Assembly: GCF_021018805.1 (NCBI RefSeq)
Contig: NC_086247.1
Coordinates: 144,390,378-144,454,377, forward strand
Direction of reading: 5' to 3'
Origin: Prinia subflava
Taxonomy: Eukaryota; Chordata; Aves; Passeriformes; Cisticolidae
Length of the DNA stretch: 64,000 nucleotides
Of the stretch, positions 54,201-64,000 are shown one piece after another. The notes beneath the pieces are model-generated. The model ran no database searches and was not told the origin of the DNA. It worked only from the letters and a program-made list of their open reading frames with translations. Within the stretch, counting starts at the first letter, position 1. The number at the start of each line of letters is the position of its first letter. Made by a program: the position numbers and the translations under genes.

Positions 54201-57200
54201 AGAGAAAATAAGAGAAGAAAATAAAAAAAATCATTTCTCCCTAACAATACATGTAGACTAAGATTAGAGTGTGTGCTACTGCTGGGTGCTTCTGGTAGAA
54301 CTGGAAACAAAGCTCTGTGGTGGGCAAATGCAACAAACTCTATCTGCAAGGAGAACTTACCTTCAAAGCCCAAACAGTAAAAGCTTGATTATGCCAGGGG
54401 TTTGAAGGCTTATATTCCTTCCAAAACATTAATGGCTTAAGATTTATTTGCAAAGCTTTTCTAATAATCCTGTAAAGTGCTTAGCCATAGTAATGTTTTT
54501 TAATTTCTGAGCTTCAGCTTCAAATGGAGGAGGATTTGTCTTTAACATTTCTGAAATTGGTCCTTGTCTTTATTCCTGTACATGAAGTGGATGAAGAGAA
54601 TTTCTGATAGTATATGTACTAATTGTATTCTTTGTCTAAATGACCATTTTTAGTAACACAAATCTCAGGGGTTTTGTGTAATTGTTTTTTCATGCTTCAT
54701 GCTGTAAGGATTGATGGTGGAATTAATGGGTGGGCTTGTTTTTTAGCAGAGATGTGTAATAATCAAAATATTGACTTGTGAGGTTGTACCATAGGCTCTG
54801 TTTCTGTTTCATATGCTGTGTTGCAACCTTTTGAAATGTTTTTTAGTCACGTCAGTGGAAAGTGTCACTTCTCAGTGGCATCTCTTAAGTTGTTCTTGGT
54901 TTTCTTTTGGGCTCTGGCAGTTACTGCAGAAACCACTGTGATAAACGTTTCAGTCCAGTGCAGGAGATGTTTCTCAATGTTCAATTTCAACATGCCTTGT
55001 GTTGCTCAATGTATTTATTCAGTACTTGCTGTGTAGTTGCTGTATGCAATACAGTGAACAAAAAATGAAAACGAAAAGATATGGAAATATTTTGTCATTT
55101 GCTATTTAATCTGAAAACATCATTATGTTAAATATAGGATGCAGGTGTGAACACCTCAGGATAGGGACCACTTTTGGAAGGTATTTATGGTGTCCATGTG
55201 CTTCTATTTTGCCTATTAATAAAGAAAAAATAAGTCATATAATAAATGGGGTTCTGTGTCTTAAAACAGTGTAAAATTACTTCTTCTAGAAGCTTGATTG
55301 ACTGCATAGATTTTTAAAGTCTCATAATGTACAGACAAAACTTGTGATTCAAACAAGAGAATTAGTCTGAATGCTCAAACTGTGGTTAGTCTTATCAGCT
55401 ACTACCAAGCTACTTGTTTGCTATATTACTTAAACATCTGTGGATTTGCATGATTGAGGAAGTATTATCAAACCAAAATTACTCACACTAAGTTAAACTT
55501 TTCATCCTGGTTCAATTAATGATTTCTTAATTTTTTTTTTTAGGATTTAAGATGAGGAGGAGATTTGAGAACATATACTAATAATTTGCACAATTAATTT
55601 TCAAGGAAGAATGTACTGAAATTATCTTAGTTTTCCTGAATGTAAATGCTCTGTGTTCTAGCTCATAGTTTATTTTTGTGGAACTGTACAGCTAAAGCTT
55701 ACATCCCAATGTAAAAGAACCCATTTTATAACAAATTATTTTCAGCAAGGGTTTTTTTTACATTTGGAAATTTAAAACCTCATAGCTTTAAGTTGGTAAT
55801 CATGTAGAAAAAAAAAAATACAGCACCTTAAAAAAAAATTAAAAGACTGTTCCACATACAGTATGGATTGGAGCTAAGCACTTATTCTCTTCTGAAAGGT
55901 ATTACTGCTATTTAGCCTTGTTAGTATTCCATAAATAGATGAGCATTAACCTTTTCTCACTAAAATAATCCTGCTAGGACTCTGATAGAAAGTGAGCAAA
56001 ACTAATTGTAAATGAGGCACTTTAAAAAGACATTGAAAACAAAATGGTCCTGCAGCCAGTGATAGCTTTGTGTTTTCACCTAAAGAAGGAATCAATCAAG
56101 AAAGTCAGCAATCTCTGCAGAACTTTTAAATCTCTGAAGAATGTTTTCACTCTAGATTCTTACAGTCTATGAAGAAATGTGTATGATCAGGTAGATGATT
56201 TAGCCTGAATTTAGTCACATAACGTGACTCTGTAGAGAGGGGATGTCTGAAACAGGAACTCTGACTTTCTGGAGAAATTACTGGGTGGAATTATTCCATG
56301 ATAGGGAAAGATGTAAATTTTCTGCCACAAGGAAGATGTCTCCTACCCCATCTGCAGATTTGCAGCTGTGGAACACATTTGGGGCCAGTGTAGCAGAGGA
56401 GGGCCTGGGAGCATCCAAGCCAGCAGAGCCTGAACTGCACTGAAGCACCAGGAGAAAGGGGGAAGTGAGAGACTGAAGGACTCCTGGCCCCATGGGCCAT
56501 CCTGAGCTGTTTTCTCATGAGGTTTGTGACTGCCTGGACCTCACATGCAGCATGTTGTCTACTGCTAAAGCTTGTCTGGCCTCAGACTATTACACACTGC
56601 TGCTCTGCTGTACAGGGATCAACGCCACTTCCAGGGGAGAGCTGGAAGTGTGAAATGTGACTCCAGCATGGCTCTGGAGGGAGCACAGGGGCACAAGTGG
56701 TGATCTTGGTCCTGCTGGTAAAGTTGAAGAGACAAGAAAGTGATTGGGAGTAGCCAGGGGGGAGTCATGAGCAGGAGATCATGGTTAACCAAGCCAATTC
56801 CCCTCTGTGATCAGAGGGCTGCCTCGGTGGATGAGGGAAGAACTATGGATACAGCTTGGCTTGACTTCAGTAAGGCTTTTGACACTGTCTTCTGCAACAT
56901 CCTCGTAGGTAAACTGTTAAATACAGAGCAGATAAATGGACAGCTTGGTTGAAAAGTGGCTAAACTCTTCAGGCTCAGTGAGTTGTGGTCAGCAACATGA
57001 AGTTTGGCTGGAGGATAGTCAGGAGTGGTTTACCCTGGAGTAAATTCTGGAGCCAACACAAATTCATGGCTGTTCTCGATGGCAGACAGAGTGTGCTCTC
57101 AGCAAGTCTGCCTGCTTAAAACTGGGAGCAGTGCTTGATACACCTGATAGTTGTACTGCTATTTAGAGGGCTTTGACAAGCTGGAGAAATGTGCCTACAG

Positions 57201-60200
57201 GAATCTCATGAAGTTCAGCAAATGGAAATGTAAACTCTTGTGCCTAGGAAGGAGTAACCCTGTGTCCCAGGACAGGCTTGGGGGCTGAGTGGCGGGGAAG
57301 CAGCTTTGCTGAAAAAGGCTGTTCAGCTGGACAGAAAGGGGAGGAGGAGTCAGAGGTGTGCACTTGTGGCAAAGAAGGCAAACAGCACCCTGGGCTACAT
57401 TAGAGGCATTGTCAGCCGGTTGAGGGAGATTTTTCCTTTCTCCACAGCACTGGTGAGGAACATCTGGAGGCCAGTGTGGGGTTCCCCAGTACAACAGAGA
57501 CAGGGACATGCTGGAATAAGTCCAGTGAAGGGCCACAAAAATAAAGAAGGTACTGGGCATCTCTGGTGGCATCATGCTCCAGTCCTTTAATCATCTTCAT
57601 GACACTCAGGATAGCTTCAGCCCTGTTTGTGGCAAGGGCACGGTGCAGTCTGCTCATGCAGATTGTTGCAGTACATCCCATGATATATCTTGCCTTTTGT
57701 TCTGGAATATCAGGTTATTACGTCTTACTATTTTATTGAAATGATAATAATTTTCTTTTTTCTGCTTAATATTACCAGTTAGGCCTGGTAATATTGTTCA
57801 TAGGTAACATTGTAGTTAAAATATTTGCCACCATTACAAAAGTATATTAAGTAACAATGCTCCCTATATGAGTAAATCTATTATATGTTATCTTTACTGG
57901 AAGTATTCACAAAGGAAATCACTAATTAAACTATTAATAGATCCTTTGTAAAAGAATGGTATGTGCTATTTTTAAAAAAGAAAGTGAAGGTGTCTGTGAA
58001 AATATACAACATTTGTTCTTCTAGAGATTTGTTGCTTTGTTTTAGCATTTAGCTCAACCACCACAATCAGGCTCTTAACTGAGGAATATCAGAACCCTTT
58101 TCTCATGCAGATATACTAAGATTGGGTGGGTTGGATTTGGAAACAGGGTGGTAACTGTGTGGGTTTGGGTTTGTTTGTTGCTTAAATATTCTGTTTACTT
58201 CTGTGAAGTTAATAGAAATCATTCAATGAAGACAGAACTAAGGGAACTCGGGTCTGTTGGTTTTGGCATCTAGTTTAGAATAGTATAGGATCAAAAAGGA
58301 TATTTTAAATTAGTTTTTAATGCCAGCAATTCTGAAACATAATAAATACCTTTATAAGTCATAATTTTCTGCAAAGATTTTCAGTGAAGAAAATGTGCAT
58401 GATCTAGTTATGAGTATCCCTTTTAATTATTTCTGAGGATTTTTCTCCCTTTGATACTTAATCCTGTTGATATCTTTCTTCTTTATCAGTGATAGAATGA
58501 ACTTGTGCCTTGAAAACAGCCTCTTATGTTTGCAGGCTGTTATCACATCTTCCTGCCACCTTCTTAATCCCAATTCTTCATTCTTTCTGTTGGTTTTGTC
58601 TTCTAGACCTCTTATTTTCCTGGTCTCATATGGAATTCTTTGTCAGTTTATCATAATTTGCAAATTCATGTTAATGACTGTTCATCTGTAACAGGTGTAT
58701 GGTGACTCCAGAAATATTTCTCCAGAAAATAGAACCACGTTTCATTATTTTATATGGGCTGTACAGAGTAGATCCTGTGTATTTGTGTAGATTGAGGGGT
58801 GTGTGAATATGAATGGTGGAAGAGTGGGTAAGAGAACGGTGAAACTCTTTATAACTTTTATGAAATGTGTCTACAAATTCTTAAAAATGGAAGAGGGTTG
58901 TTTTGTTTGTTTAAGAAAATCCTGGAAACTGGTTAATTCTCTACTGAGCAGAATCTATAAAAATTGTGTTTATTTCTTCAGTGTTATGAATTCTAAGATG
59001 ATTCTCTTTTTTTTTTTTTTTTTCATCCTCCCCCCCGCCTTTTCTCTGTAATTCACAGCTTTTGGAAATTAACTGGACTGGACTGACCAATCTTCTGGAT
59101 GTTCCAGGACTGAAGTGAGTAAACCTAAAGCAGTGTCTGCTATATCTGCACCCCAGTAAAGCCCAAAAATTTCATGACCATCAATTGAATAGTTTCTAGG
59201 TTAGATGATTCTTAGCAGTTCTCTTTTAATGTAGAATAACATGAAATTGCTCAACTTGCAGAAGGTAGTGATTTCACCACAAGCCAAAGTTATGCCAAAA
59301 GCATATCTAGTAGGTCTTGTTAAAAATACTTTGAAAATATAATTTGTAATGTACTTCTTTTAGTGTTCTCAGCCTTTCCAAATTTCCAGAATCTTGTGAA
59401 TTTTCTGCTGCCAGGTCCTTTAACAGCAGAAAGACAAATAGACCTGTTTCATCCCAGCATGTTCATGATATCTTGGTTCTTGGCTTTGTATGCCAATCCA
59501 TCTCTATTTGCTTGTGTAAAGGTAGTTAGAAATACCTTAAGGCTATTCAAATTAAATAAAGTTTCTAATATCTTCATGTGCTTACTTTTAAAGCTCTCAG
59601 TTTATCATGTGAAGATCAAGGGGAGTAGCAAAAATATTGACCGTATATAGCTATAAAATAGCTTAGCTTATTCAGAGCTTTTCCTAATACCACATAATAA
59701 AATCCCAAATTAAAAAGCATCAATAGAGGTGCAAATTGGGCTGTTTTGAATCATTACAAACCTGATAAAGTTAAATCCGTGAATATATTAATATTTATCA
59801 GGTTTTAATAGTTACCAAGGGGCTTTTTAATATGGAGACAATGGCCAAGGAGATAATGAAGGATCTGATACACAGTTGGATTCTGTGAATTCCTCTTTTA
59901 TTAGATCCATACTCTCAAGCGTTGGCTGACTCCAGAATTATTTTTTATTGTTTCAAAACAGGAGTTTGAATTTAGGTATTAAATTAATCCCTTAGCAATC
60001 AATTGCATGACTGAAGTGACTTTTGCTTTCCTCAGACACGTGAAGCCATTGCATGGAATCCCAGCTGAACAGTTTGAAATTAGAACTTGCATTAAGTAGG
60101 TTAATGGCTGCAAGAATTGCTCATGTTTCAAATCTGCTTAAGACTGTCTCTGAGGAAAGAGGTGTTCTTGAAGAGTGAGAGAAAATGGCTTCCAAAATAC

Positions 60201-63200
60201 AGCTTCTGAGTAATAATTCACTCTTTGGATATAACATGACTAAATTCACATTTAGTACTTAACTTCACTAGGCTCCTGAGACTCACATCCTGCTGCGTAT
60301 TTGCCTGACTGCAAACACCAAACCTCAGATGTAAACAAAGTCTCGCCAAATATCTCAAGTTTATGGTTTCCAGAGCAACCAAAGTTGGCTACATATTCAC
60401 AAACCTGTGCCACCCAGACGTGGTATAGTTTCTATAGTAACTGTAACTGAGGTGACTCATGCTCTGCCTTGCCAAGAGGTTTCTTTAGTGCTGCATTTGT
60501 TTGTCTTATCAGCAGAGATAAGTTCTGTATTTTGGTCTGCCAACCTGACATATTGTAGTTGTTATAAACAATGATGAGCAAGAGATTGCTGCCACCACAG
60601 GTACCCTTTCAGTCCCCCAGCTGTTGGCTGCACACTAAACTGTTATTTGAACTCTGATTGCAGATGTCTTCTACTAATTGAATTTCAGCCTTAGCTGCTG
60701 GAAGCTTCCCTGTCAGCTGTAACAATTTTCATTGCTTTTCCTATATGGCTCCACAAGGAGAAGGACACACAAGTAATTCATATTCCATCATTAGTGTAGC
60801 TTGTGGAGAAGAGGAATTAAAATCTCCCTTTGAGGAGGAGCCAGGCTGTGGGAATACTCAAGTGCTTTCAGGGGGGATGTGGATGATGGGAAGATGTTGG
60901 GGTTACTTGAGATACAGTGAAAACACACTATGCAGTCAGAAATGTGCTGTCTGTGCAATATGAATAAAGACAGCACAGGAAAAATAGACAGCTGATAAAA
61001 ATTGATAAAAATTAGGTAGAGCTAAGTAGAGAGCAATACAAAAGAGTAAGCAACTAACAATTATTTTACTGCAATGAAATTGAGCTTTTGTCTAATAAAC
61101 TATATGGAACATTGCACACTTGTTTCATTGTTTTGAACTGAAAAAATAATTGTACACAGAACCATTGACTCAATTTTTATGATCTTAGGAAGGTATTTTT
61201 TAATGATGCATCAACATAAGGGTTTCTATTAATGCTCCTTCCTCTGTTGCTTGCAGTGTTTTGTATCTGTTTTCCATAAATCAGACCACTTAGTTTAGAT
61301 AACAAAAATGCAAAAGATTGTAATTTTTGCCTTGTATTCATGGAGAAGTTTACACCCCAGCTGCCTAATACTAGATGAGATTTCAACAGCTTGAAAGCAT
61401 CGTGTTGTTTCAGAATTCATTTAGTTCATTAGTTAGTTGCATACAATCTTCAGTGTTCTTTTTCAGCTCCCTGTATTTAAAGTTACAGTATCTGCGACCT
61501 TCTAGGAGTCCAATTTCTCTAAGTAAAACTTGCTGAAACTTCATTAATGCTGCCTCATTTTTCTCAGGTGTTTTAGTGAAGTTCAAGTAGTAAGGTTGGG
61601 ATAAAATTGTGACTGACCTTTGGAATCAGAGTTGGGGTTTAGTTCTGGCATAAAGGATTGTGAGTCCTGCCAGTTCTTGGGCTGTGTTTCTTTCTCTTAT
61701 TTAAGGAGATTTGCTGTAACTCCATTTGAACATCAGTCAGTCTCTGAACCTTATGCTAGTCTAGAGTAGGTTCATTTATGCCTGTGGTCACACAAAGTCT
61801 GGGGTCTTAAGGAAAGGCTAGAGAAGAGCAGGGCAGCCTTTCTTTCAAGGCAGCTCTGGTACCATTGCTTTGCTTGCACTGCCCCTTTGCTTTCTTTGAC
61901 CTACGTTAGGTGGTTTTCTCCATTATTCATCTGTTCTTAAGGGACAGAGCATAAAGGCAGAGCTTTCACTTCATGCCAAGTAGGGACACTAACAAAAACA
62001 GGAACAAAAAAGCTTACCTGATCTCTATACTGGAGTTTTGTCATTAGACTTGTATTTTGAAAAGTGTGACTGCTGCTTGTGTAGTTACCATCTCCTCAGC
62101 TTGGGTTTGGTTCTTCTTTTCCTTTTAACGTTAAGACTGGTTGAGATGTTTATCTTCAATTTTTTGTCAGCTCTTAACAAAATAATTCTATGTTCTTAGC
62201 TCATTTCAGAGAGTTTAGCATACATAAATGGAAAATTAGATGTTTGGCCAAATGAAACATACAAGTTTGAAAAGCAATATGTTAAAATAATGGCTAAATG
62301 AAGCTGCTCTTCAGGTAACATGATTATCTTGTAGTATTAATCTTAAAAATTACTGAAACTCTGAATTTCTAGGTTTCAGGTCGAAGGAAAATCTCTGTAA
62401 ATGTGATTGGATAAGCTCTGCATGAGGGGAGGGGAGTGAAGATTCTTTAGGGCAAATGTGCATTAGCTCATACAAGCAGAGAGGAAACTCTTTTCCTCTG
62501 AGCAATATCTTAACATTATCCCTTGTTTCCTCTTTCTAACCACAGGCCTGCACAGACCTATCCATTGATTTTAATGCAGCCTTGAGCTCCTTCTGTTCCT
62601 GCTGTTCTGAATACCATTACAAAGTCAGCCACGTTCCATCATGTATTGTAGTTATCTGGATTTACAGAGGAAGTGGGCAGCCAAGAGGATGCAGGCTGTT
62701 CAGGTTGCAGATCTCTGGCATGGAAATCAGAGTGCATTTCTGCTGGGCCAGATTGTATTTAATGGGTTCATTCTGTTGCCCATCTCTAGCATAATGTTAA
62801 TTGCTCACCACTACATTTTCTTTCCAAATGAAACCCTAACACGTATCACATTTCACTGCAGCCTTTGTGTTTTTATATTCTAGCTCCTGAGTCAGAGCTA
62901 TTCCCAGCTTCAGATTCAGTCTTAGAAAAAAGCTTCACAAGGTGCTCACACACAAGTGCTTCATCCAAAGATATTCAAAGTAATCAAACATTATCTGCAG
63001 TTTGATTTCACAAAGACTGTAAAAAGGGAATCATGGAGTGTATTTAGGAGGAATTGCAGCTCCACCAGCTTTAGTGAGAATGCAGCTCTGCAGTTCAGAG
63101 TATCTCAAGTATTGCTGTAATTACCTCTCTGAACCTTTCTGCATCCTCCTGAGACGTCCTGGGTACCTGTGTTCCGTGTTCTGCCTGTGGAGGCAATGTG

Positions 63201-64000
63201 TGCAGCCAGTGCTGTTGTTGTGACAATGATTTGTTCTCAGTTCAGGCCTGAGCTGGGTGACCTTGCAGCTTAGGAAATCATTCTCTCCTCTGTGGAGGGG
63301 TGTGGAGTTGGGTTTTACATGATTCATTACCAGTGTGGTTGCACTGCCACTCCCTTTTCACTGAACAAAACCTGTTTTGGTTCCCTAGGCTATATTTTAC
63401 TCAGCCATGAGCTTGTGTTCTGTGTGTCTGTGGTTTAAGTGATGGTCCTCCCAGTTTAAGAGGACAACTGGTTTAATAACAATACAGGAATGGGTAGCCA
63501 AACTTCCAAGGACAGAGAAATTATTATTGAAATACAAAAGTAAATAAACAGTTACCATCTGCTTGGTTATATGCATTAGAGGCAAAAGTACTTATGCAAT
63601 AGCCTTTTACCCAGGCTAGATTTAAAAGGCAAGGGGGAGGGGAGCCAATAAAAATTTGGCTGTGGCAGGGAAATGGGAATTTTCTATTCATCCCTGCAGT
63701 TTCTGCCGTTCAGTGTCAGCTGCTTCCACCTGGTGGCCGTTTGGGCAAGAATCCTTTATTTTACATTTACAAACCAGATGTGTCTTCTACTCCCCCAGAA
63801 AGGCAAACATTTTCTCCATTTAGGTTGTTAAGCAGCAAAAGGAATATTTTGTTGAAGTAACTGAGGATTCTTTTCTCCGACAGTGGCTTATCAGATACAA
63901 TAATATTGGATATAATATCCAACTACTTGGTCCTTCCGAACAGAATCACAGTCCCCCTTGTCAGTGAGGTGCAGATCGCCCAGCTGCGGTTTCCTATACC
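8493..64000 (+). CDS. ESYT2: Extended synaptotagmin-2, N-terminal part (8 exons, runs off the window)
   Basis: E-Syt2 is anchored in the ER by an N-terminal hydrophobic hairpin. It bridges to the plasma membrane through C-terminal C2 domains that bind PI(4,5)P2 and Ca2+, and its SMP domain carries glycerolipids between the two membranes. Eight exons join in one frame: 8493-8846, 38928-38969, 39559-39693, 41469-41545, 47254-47326, 48132-48221, 59059-59114 and 63884 onward. The 944 coding bases give 314 complete codons. Residues 1-45 are a low-complexity N-terminus, about 47-82 the membrane hairpin, and about 119 onward the SMP domain. The match to the human protein is near-identical from exon 2 on (from memory). 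Introns are all GT-AG with phases 0,0,0,2,0,0,2. The SMP domain probably finishes just past the window, and the C2 domains are not included. Confidence 0.97.
10678..10738. repeat. Intronic hairpin, three-tier stem
   Basis: TTCTGGAAG (10692-10700) pairs perfectly with CTTCCAGAA (10725-10733). After a four-base bulge on the left, CTACTTT (10705-10711) pairs with AAAGTAG (10718-10724) around a six-base loop. Outside these, ATGTA (10678-10682) can pair with TACAT (10734-10738) across a left-side bulge. The foldback is about 60 bases, similar in size to a small pre-miRNA or a short foldback element. I recognise no known miRNA seed. Confidence 0.85.
17070..17087. repeat. 18-bp perfect palindrome
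   Basis: AGATATGTTAACATATCT reads the same on both strands. It is AT-rich and could arise by chance in a window of this size, but its GTTAAC centre resembles the core of HNF1-type sites. Confidence 0.9.
21009..21662 (+). mobile_element. Avian LTR-like interspersed repeat, internally deleted
   Basis: The segment runs from TGTGGTTTGACTGTGGC to a terminal ACCCAATACA (TG...CA). It carries blocks I associate with a common bird LTR-like repeat: 'caccaaaggtgttctatcac', 'cctcctcagctgggtgggga', 'aaggacagggagagacatc', 'ccaatcaaatcagagtag', 'cttctggcagtttcc' and 'ccaaaaccttgc'. The tandem GC-rich middle found in longer copies is mostly missing. No coding region belongs to it. The flanks (attgt before, atctt after) do not form a convincing target-site duplication, so the boundaries are approximate. 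It is probably a solo LTR of an endogenous retrovirus family. Confidence 0.6.
23370..23423. repeat. Hairpin with 9-bp perfect stem
   Basis: GTAGGCAGT (23377-23385) pairs perfectly with ACTGCCTAC (23402-23410) around a 16-base loop. ATTAAT at 23370-23375 can add a second helix with ATTAAT at 23418-23423 across an asymmetric bulge. Confidence 0.85.
26787..26831. repeat. Two adjacent short inverted repeats
   Basis: TTTCTAGT (26787-26794) pairs with ACTAGAAA (26801-26808) around a six-base loop. Eight bases later comes the 16-bp perfect palindrome GGCATTTTAAAATGCC (26816-26831). Confidence 0.88.
32797..32900 (-). mobile_element. Short CR1 3'-end fragment, minus strand
   Basis: The roughly 100 bases contain 'attctgagttggaagtgac', 'gagtccaactcctggccct' and 'gcaggacatcccaagaatca' in order. 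This is the reverse complement of the terminal part of an avian CR1 3' UTR. Only the extreme 3' end is present, as is usual for heavily 5'-truncated insertions. Confidence 0.8.
32901..35530 (+). other. ESYT2: ESYT2 intron 1, between CR1 insertions
   Basis: AT-rich intronic sequence with a T/G-rich low-complexity stretch and a short (TTTA)n run at about 32947-32995. No exon or RNA gene is seen. Overlapping short foldbacks occur near 33605-33635. Confidence 0.55.
35531..37040 (-). mobile_element. CR1 LINE, 5'-truncated, with reverse-transcriptase remnants
   Basis: About 1.5 kb in reverse orientation, the longest transposon copy here. The low-coordinate end carries the CR1 3' UTR ('agatcatcaagtccaac', 'ggcagcctgttccaatgc', 'caggctaaacaaccccagct'). 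Between about 36000 and 36950 the minus strand encodes broken pieces of the ORF2 reverse transcriptase. These include the substrate-binding 'QGSVLG' block and the catalytic '[14 protein letters not shown]' block with its two aspartates. Frameshifts split it into short frames, so it cannot make protein. The endonuclease part is missing. Confidence 0.92.
37041..38927 (+). other. ESYT2: ESYT2 intron 1, right end and acceptor
   Basis: AT-rich sequence without recognised repeats or exons. The intron ends in a short T-rich tract and TTTTTTAG at 38920-38927, a good acceptor for exon 2. The 147-codon minus-strand frame at 37484-37927 has random-looking composition and lacks coding features. Confidence 0.6.
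38928..38969 (+). CDS. ESYT2: ESYT2 exon 2 (42 bases)
   Basis: The exon codes for residues 119-132, [14 protein letters not shown], which appear identical to the human protein from memory and begin the SMP region. It has an AG acceptor at 38926-38927 and a GTAAGG donor at 38970. Both ends are phase 0, so skipping it would keep the frame. It is short for a vertebrate exon and stands between a 30-kb intron and one of 589 bases. Confidence 0.96.
39559..39693 (+). CDS. ESYT2: ESYT2 exon 3, SMP domain
   Basis: The 45 codons (residues 133-177) run from [17 protein letters not shown] through the conserved [18 protein letters not shown] to DIGHQ. This is the N-terminal helix and first strands of the SMP lipid-binding barrel. 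The acceptor is CCTTAG (39553-39558) and the donor GTCAGT (39694); both boundaries are phase 0. A few substitutions from the human protein, such as Gln after TVK, are conservative. Confidence 0.97.
39694..41468 (+). other. ESYT2: ESYT2 intron 3
   Basis: 1,775 bases, AT-rich, ending in TTGTTCCAG. No exon, RNA gene or transposon is recognised inside. Intron 2 (38970-39558, 589 bases) is likewise featureless apart from a short (TG)n at about 39329-39340. Confidence 0.7.
41469..41545 (+). CDS. ESYT2: ESYT2 exon 4, SMP domain
   Basis: The exon codes for residues 178-202 ([20 protein letters not shown] then LDLQI) plus two bases (AG) of the next serine codon, so it ends in phase 2. The acceptor is TTCCAG and the donor GTAAAC at 41546. 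The [12 protein letters not shown] strand-turn belongs to the conserved SMP core. Its 77 bases would shift the frame if skipped alone; together with exon 5 (73 bases) the frame would be kept. Confidence 0.97.
43961..43978. repeat. 18-bp perfect palindrome
   Basis: CAAAACTCTAGAGTTTTG is identical to its reverse complement. No associated transposon or target duplication is visible. Confidence 0.9.
45318..45375. repeat. AT-dinucleotide rich microsatellite
   Basis: Two (TA)n blocks separated by short interruptions (tgtgggagtg, ctctactatctc). A typical imperfect intronic microsatellite. Confidence 0.85.
47254..47326 (+). CDS. ESYT2: ESYT2 exon 5, SMP domain
   Basis: The first base completes the serine split with exon 4. 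Then come [20 protein letters not shown] and KSIQ (residues 204-227). These residues form a central strand pair of the SMP barrel and appear identical to the human protein from memory. The acceptor is TGCTTTAG, the donor GTGAAA at 47327, and the exit phase is 0. Confidence 0.97.
47327..48131 (+). other. ESYT2: ESYT2 intron 5
   Basis: 805 bases of AT-rich sequence ending in CCTTTCACAG. Nothing recognisable inside. Confidence 0.7.
48132..48221 (+). CDS. ESYT2: ESYT2 exon 6, SMP domain
   Basis: The 30 codons (residues 228-257) run [20 protein letters not shown] then [10 protein letters not shown]. The [13 protein letters not shown] block is a hallmark of the E-Syt SMP domain. The acceptor is TTCACAG, the donor GTAAGC at 48222, and both boundaries are phase 0. 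Confidence 0.97.
48222..56240 (+). other. ESYT2: ESYT2 intron 6, left part
   Basis: Intron 6 spans 48222-59058 (10,837 bases). This part is AT-rich with no recognised exon, RNA gene or transposon. A short (GTT)n run occurs near 51065-51078, and an 8-bp stem with four-base loop lies at 51530-51549. The 137-codon minus-strand frame at 48668-49081 and the 119-codon frames near 49838 and 54014 are not recognised as proteins. Confidence 0.55.
56750..57545 (+). mobile_element. CR1 LINE fragment with reverse-transcriptase remnants
   Basis: At about 56855-56890 the + strand encodes '[11 protein letters not shown]', the [10 protein letters not shown] block of the CR1 reverse transcriptase, in a frame that stops after 'QING'. 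Further on, 57306-57545 encodes a diverged '[14 protein letters not shown]' block and an '[16 protein letters not shown]' stretch, matching the end of CR1 ORF2. The middle, including the catalytic FADD block, is deleted or unrecognisable. The copy is dead. The roughly 500 bases to its left are moderately GC-rich and may be an older part of the same insertion, but I cannot show this. Confidence 0.85.
57546..59058 (+). other. ESYT2: ESYT2 intron 6, right end with long polypyrimidine tract
   Basis: AT-rich intron sequence. It ends in an unusual acceptor region: a run of 17 Ts at 59007-59023, then a C-rich stretch and TTTTCTCTG, before ATTCACAG at 59051-59058. Otherwise nothing is recognised. Confidence 0.7.
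59059..59114 (+). CDS. ESYT2: ESYT2 exon 7, SMP domain
   Basis: The exon codes for [18 protein letters not shown] (residues 258-275) and two bases (AA) of the following Asn codon, phase 2. The donor is GTGAGT at 59115. The stretch appears identical to human from memory and lies in the C-terminal half of the SMP barrel. Its 56 bases are not a multiple of three, so skipping it alone would break the frame. Confidence 0.97.
59115..63883 (+). other. ESYT2: ESYT2 intron 7
   Basis: 4,769 bases, AT-rich, ending in CTCCGACAG. It contains a 12-bp perfect inverted repeat at 59758-59805, listed separately. No exon, RNA gene or recognisable transposon is seen. Confidence 0.6.
59758..59805. repeat. 12-bp perfect inverted repeat with 24-base loop
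   Basis: AAACCTGATAAA (59758-59769) is matched by TTTATCAGGTTT (59794-59805). The loop is AT-rich and partly self-complementary itself. No known element is recognised. Confidence 0.9.
63884..64000 (+). CDS. ESYT2: ESYT2 exon 8, SMP domain, cut by the window end
   Basis: The first base completes the Asn split with exon 7. Then follow [37 protein letters not shown] and the start of an Ile-Pro pair, where I recall Val-Pro in human. This is the end of the SMP domain; the linker to the first C2 domain would follow. The acceptor is CTCCGACAG (63875-63883). No donor is seen before the window ends, so the true exon end is unknown. Confidence 0.96.

Overview
The window is vertebrate nuclear DNA, almost certainly from a bird. 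Coding exons are short and far apart, joined by GT-AG introns of 0.6 to 30 kb. The gene start sits in a CpG-rich promoter. The interspersed repeats are avian in type: several CR1 LINE fragments, some with recognisable reverse-transcriptase segments, and one copy of an LTR-like repeat common in birds. The sequence alone does not fix the species or order.

The main gene is ESYT2 (extended synaptotagmin-2) on the + strand. Its first eight coding exons can be placed exactly: 8493-8846, 38928-38969, 39559-39693, 41469-41545, 47254-47326, 48132-48221, 59059-59114 and 63884 to past the window end. Joined, they give one uninterrupted frame of 314 complete codons. This covers the N-terminal ER membrane hairpin and most of the lipid-transfer SMP domain. 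The C2 domains lie beyond the right edge. Intron 1 is 30,081 bases long; intron 6 is 10,837.

The left edge (about 209-430) is a second GC-rich block. On the minus strand it holds a short ATG-initiated exon of five codons that ends in a splice donor. I infer that this is the first exon of DYNC2I1 (WDR60), the usual head-to-head neighbour of ESYT2 in vertebrates. Its donor runs directly into a 14-bp minisatellite in which every unit repeats the donor motif. The roughly 8.3 kb between the two starts holds CR1 fragments, a 30-bp minisatellite followed by an AATAAA signal and an A-run, and two tracts made almost only of A and C.

I found no tRNA, rRNA, CRISPR or prokaryotic feature, and no wholly new gene system. 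The observations most worth checking are the array of splice-donor copies, the choice of ESYT2 start codon, and a few strong intronic inverted repeats.
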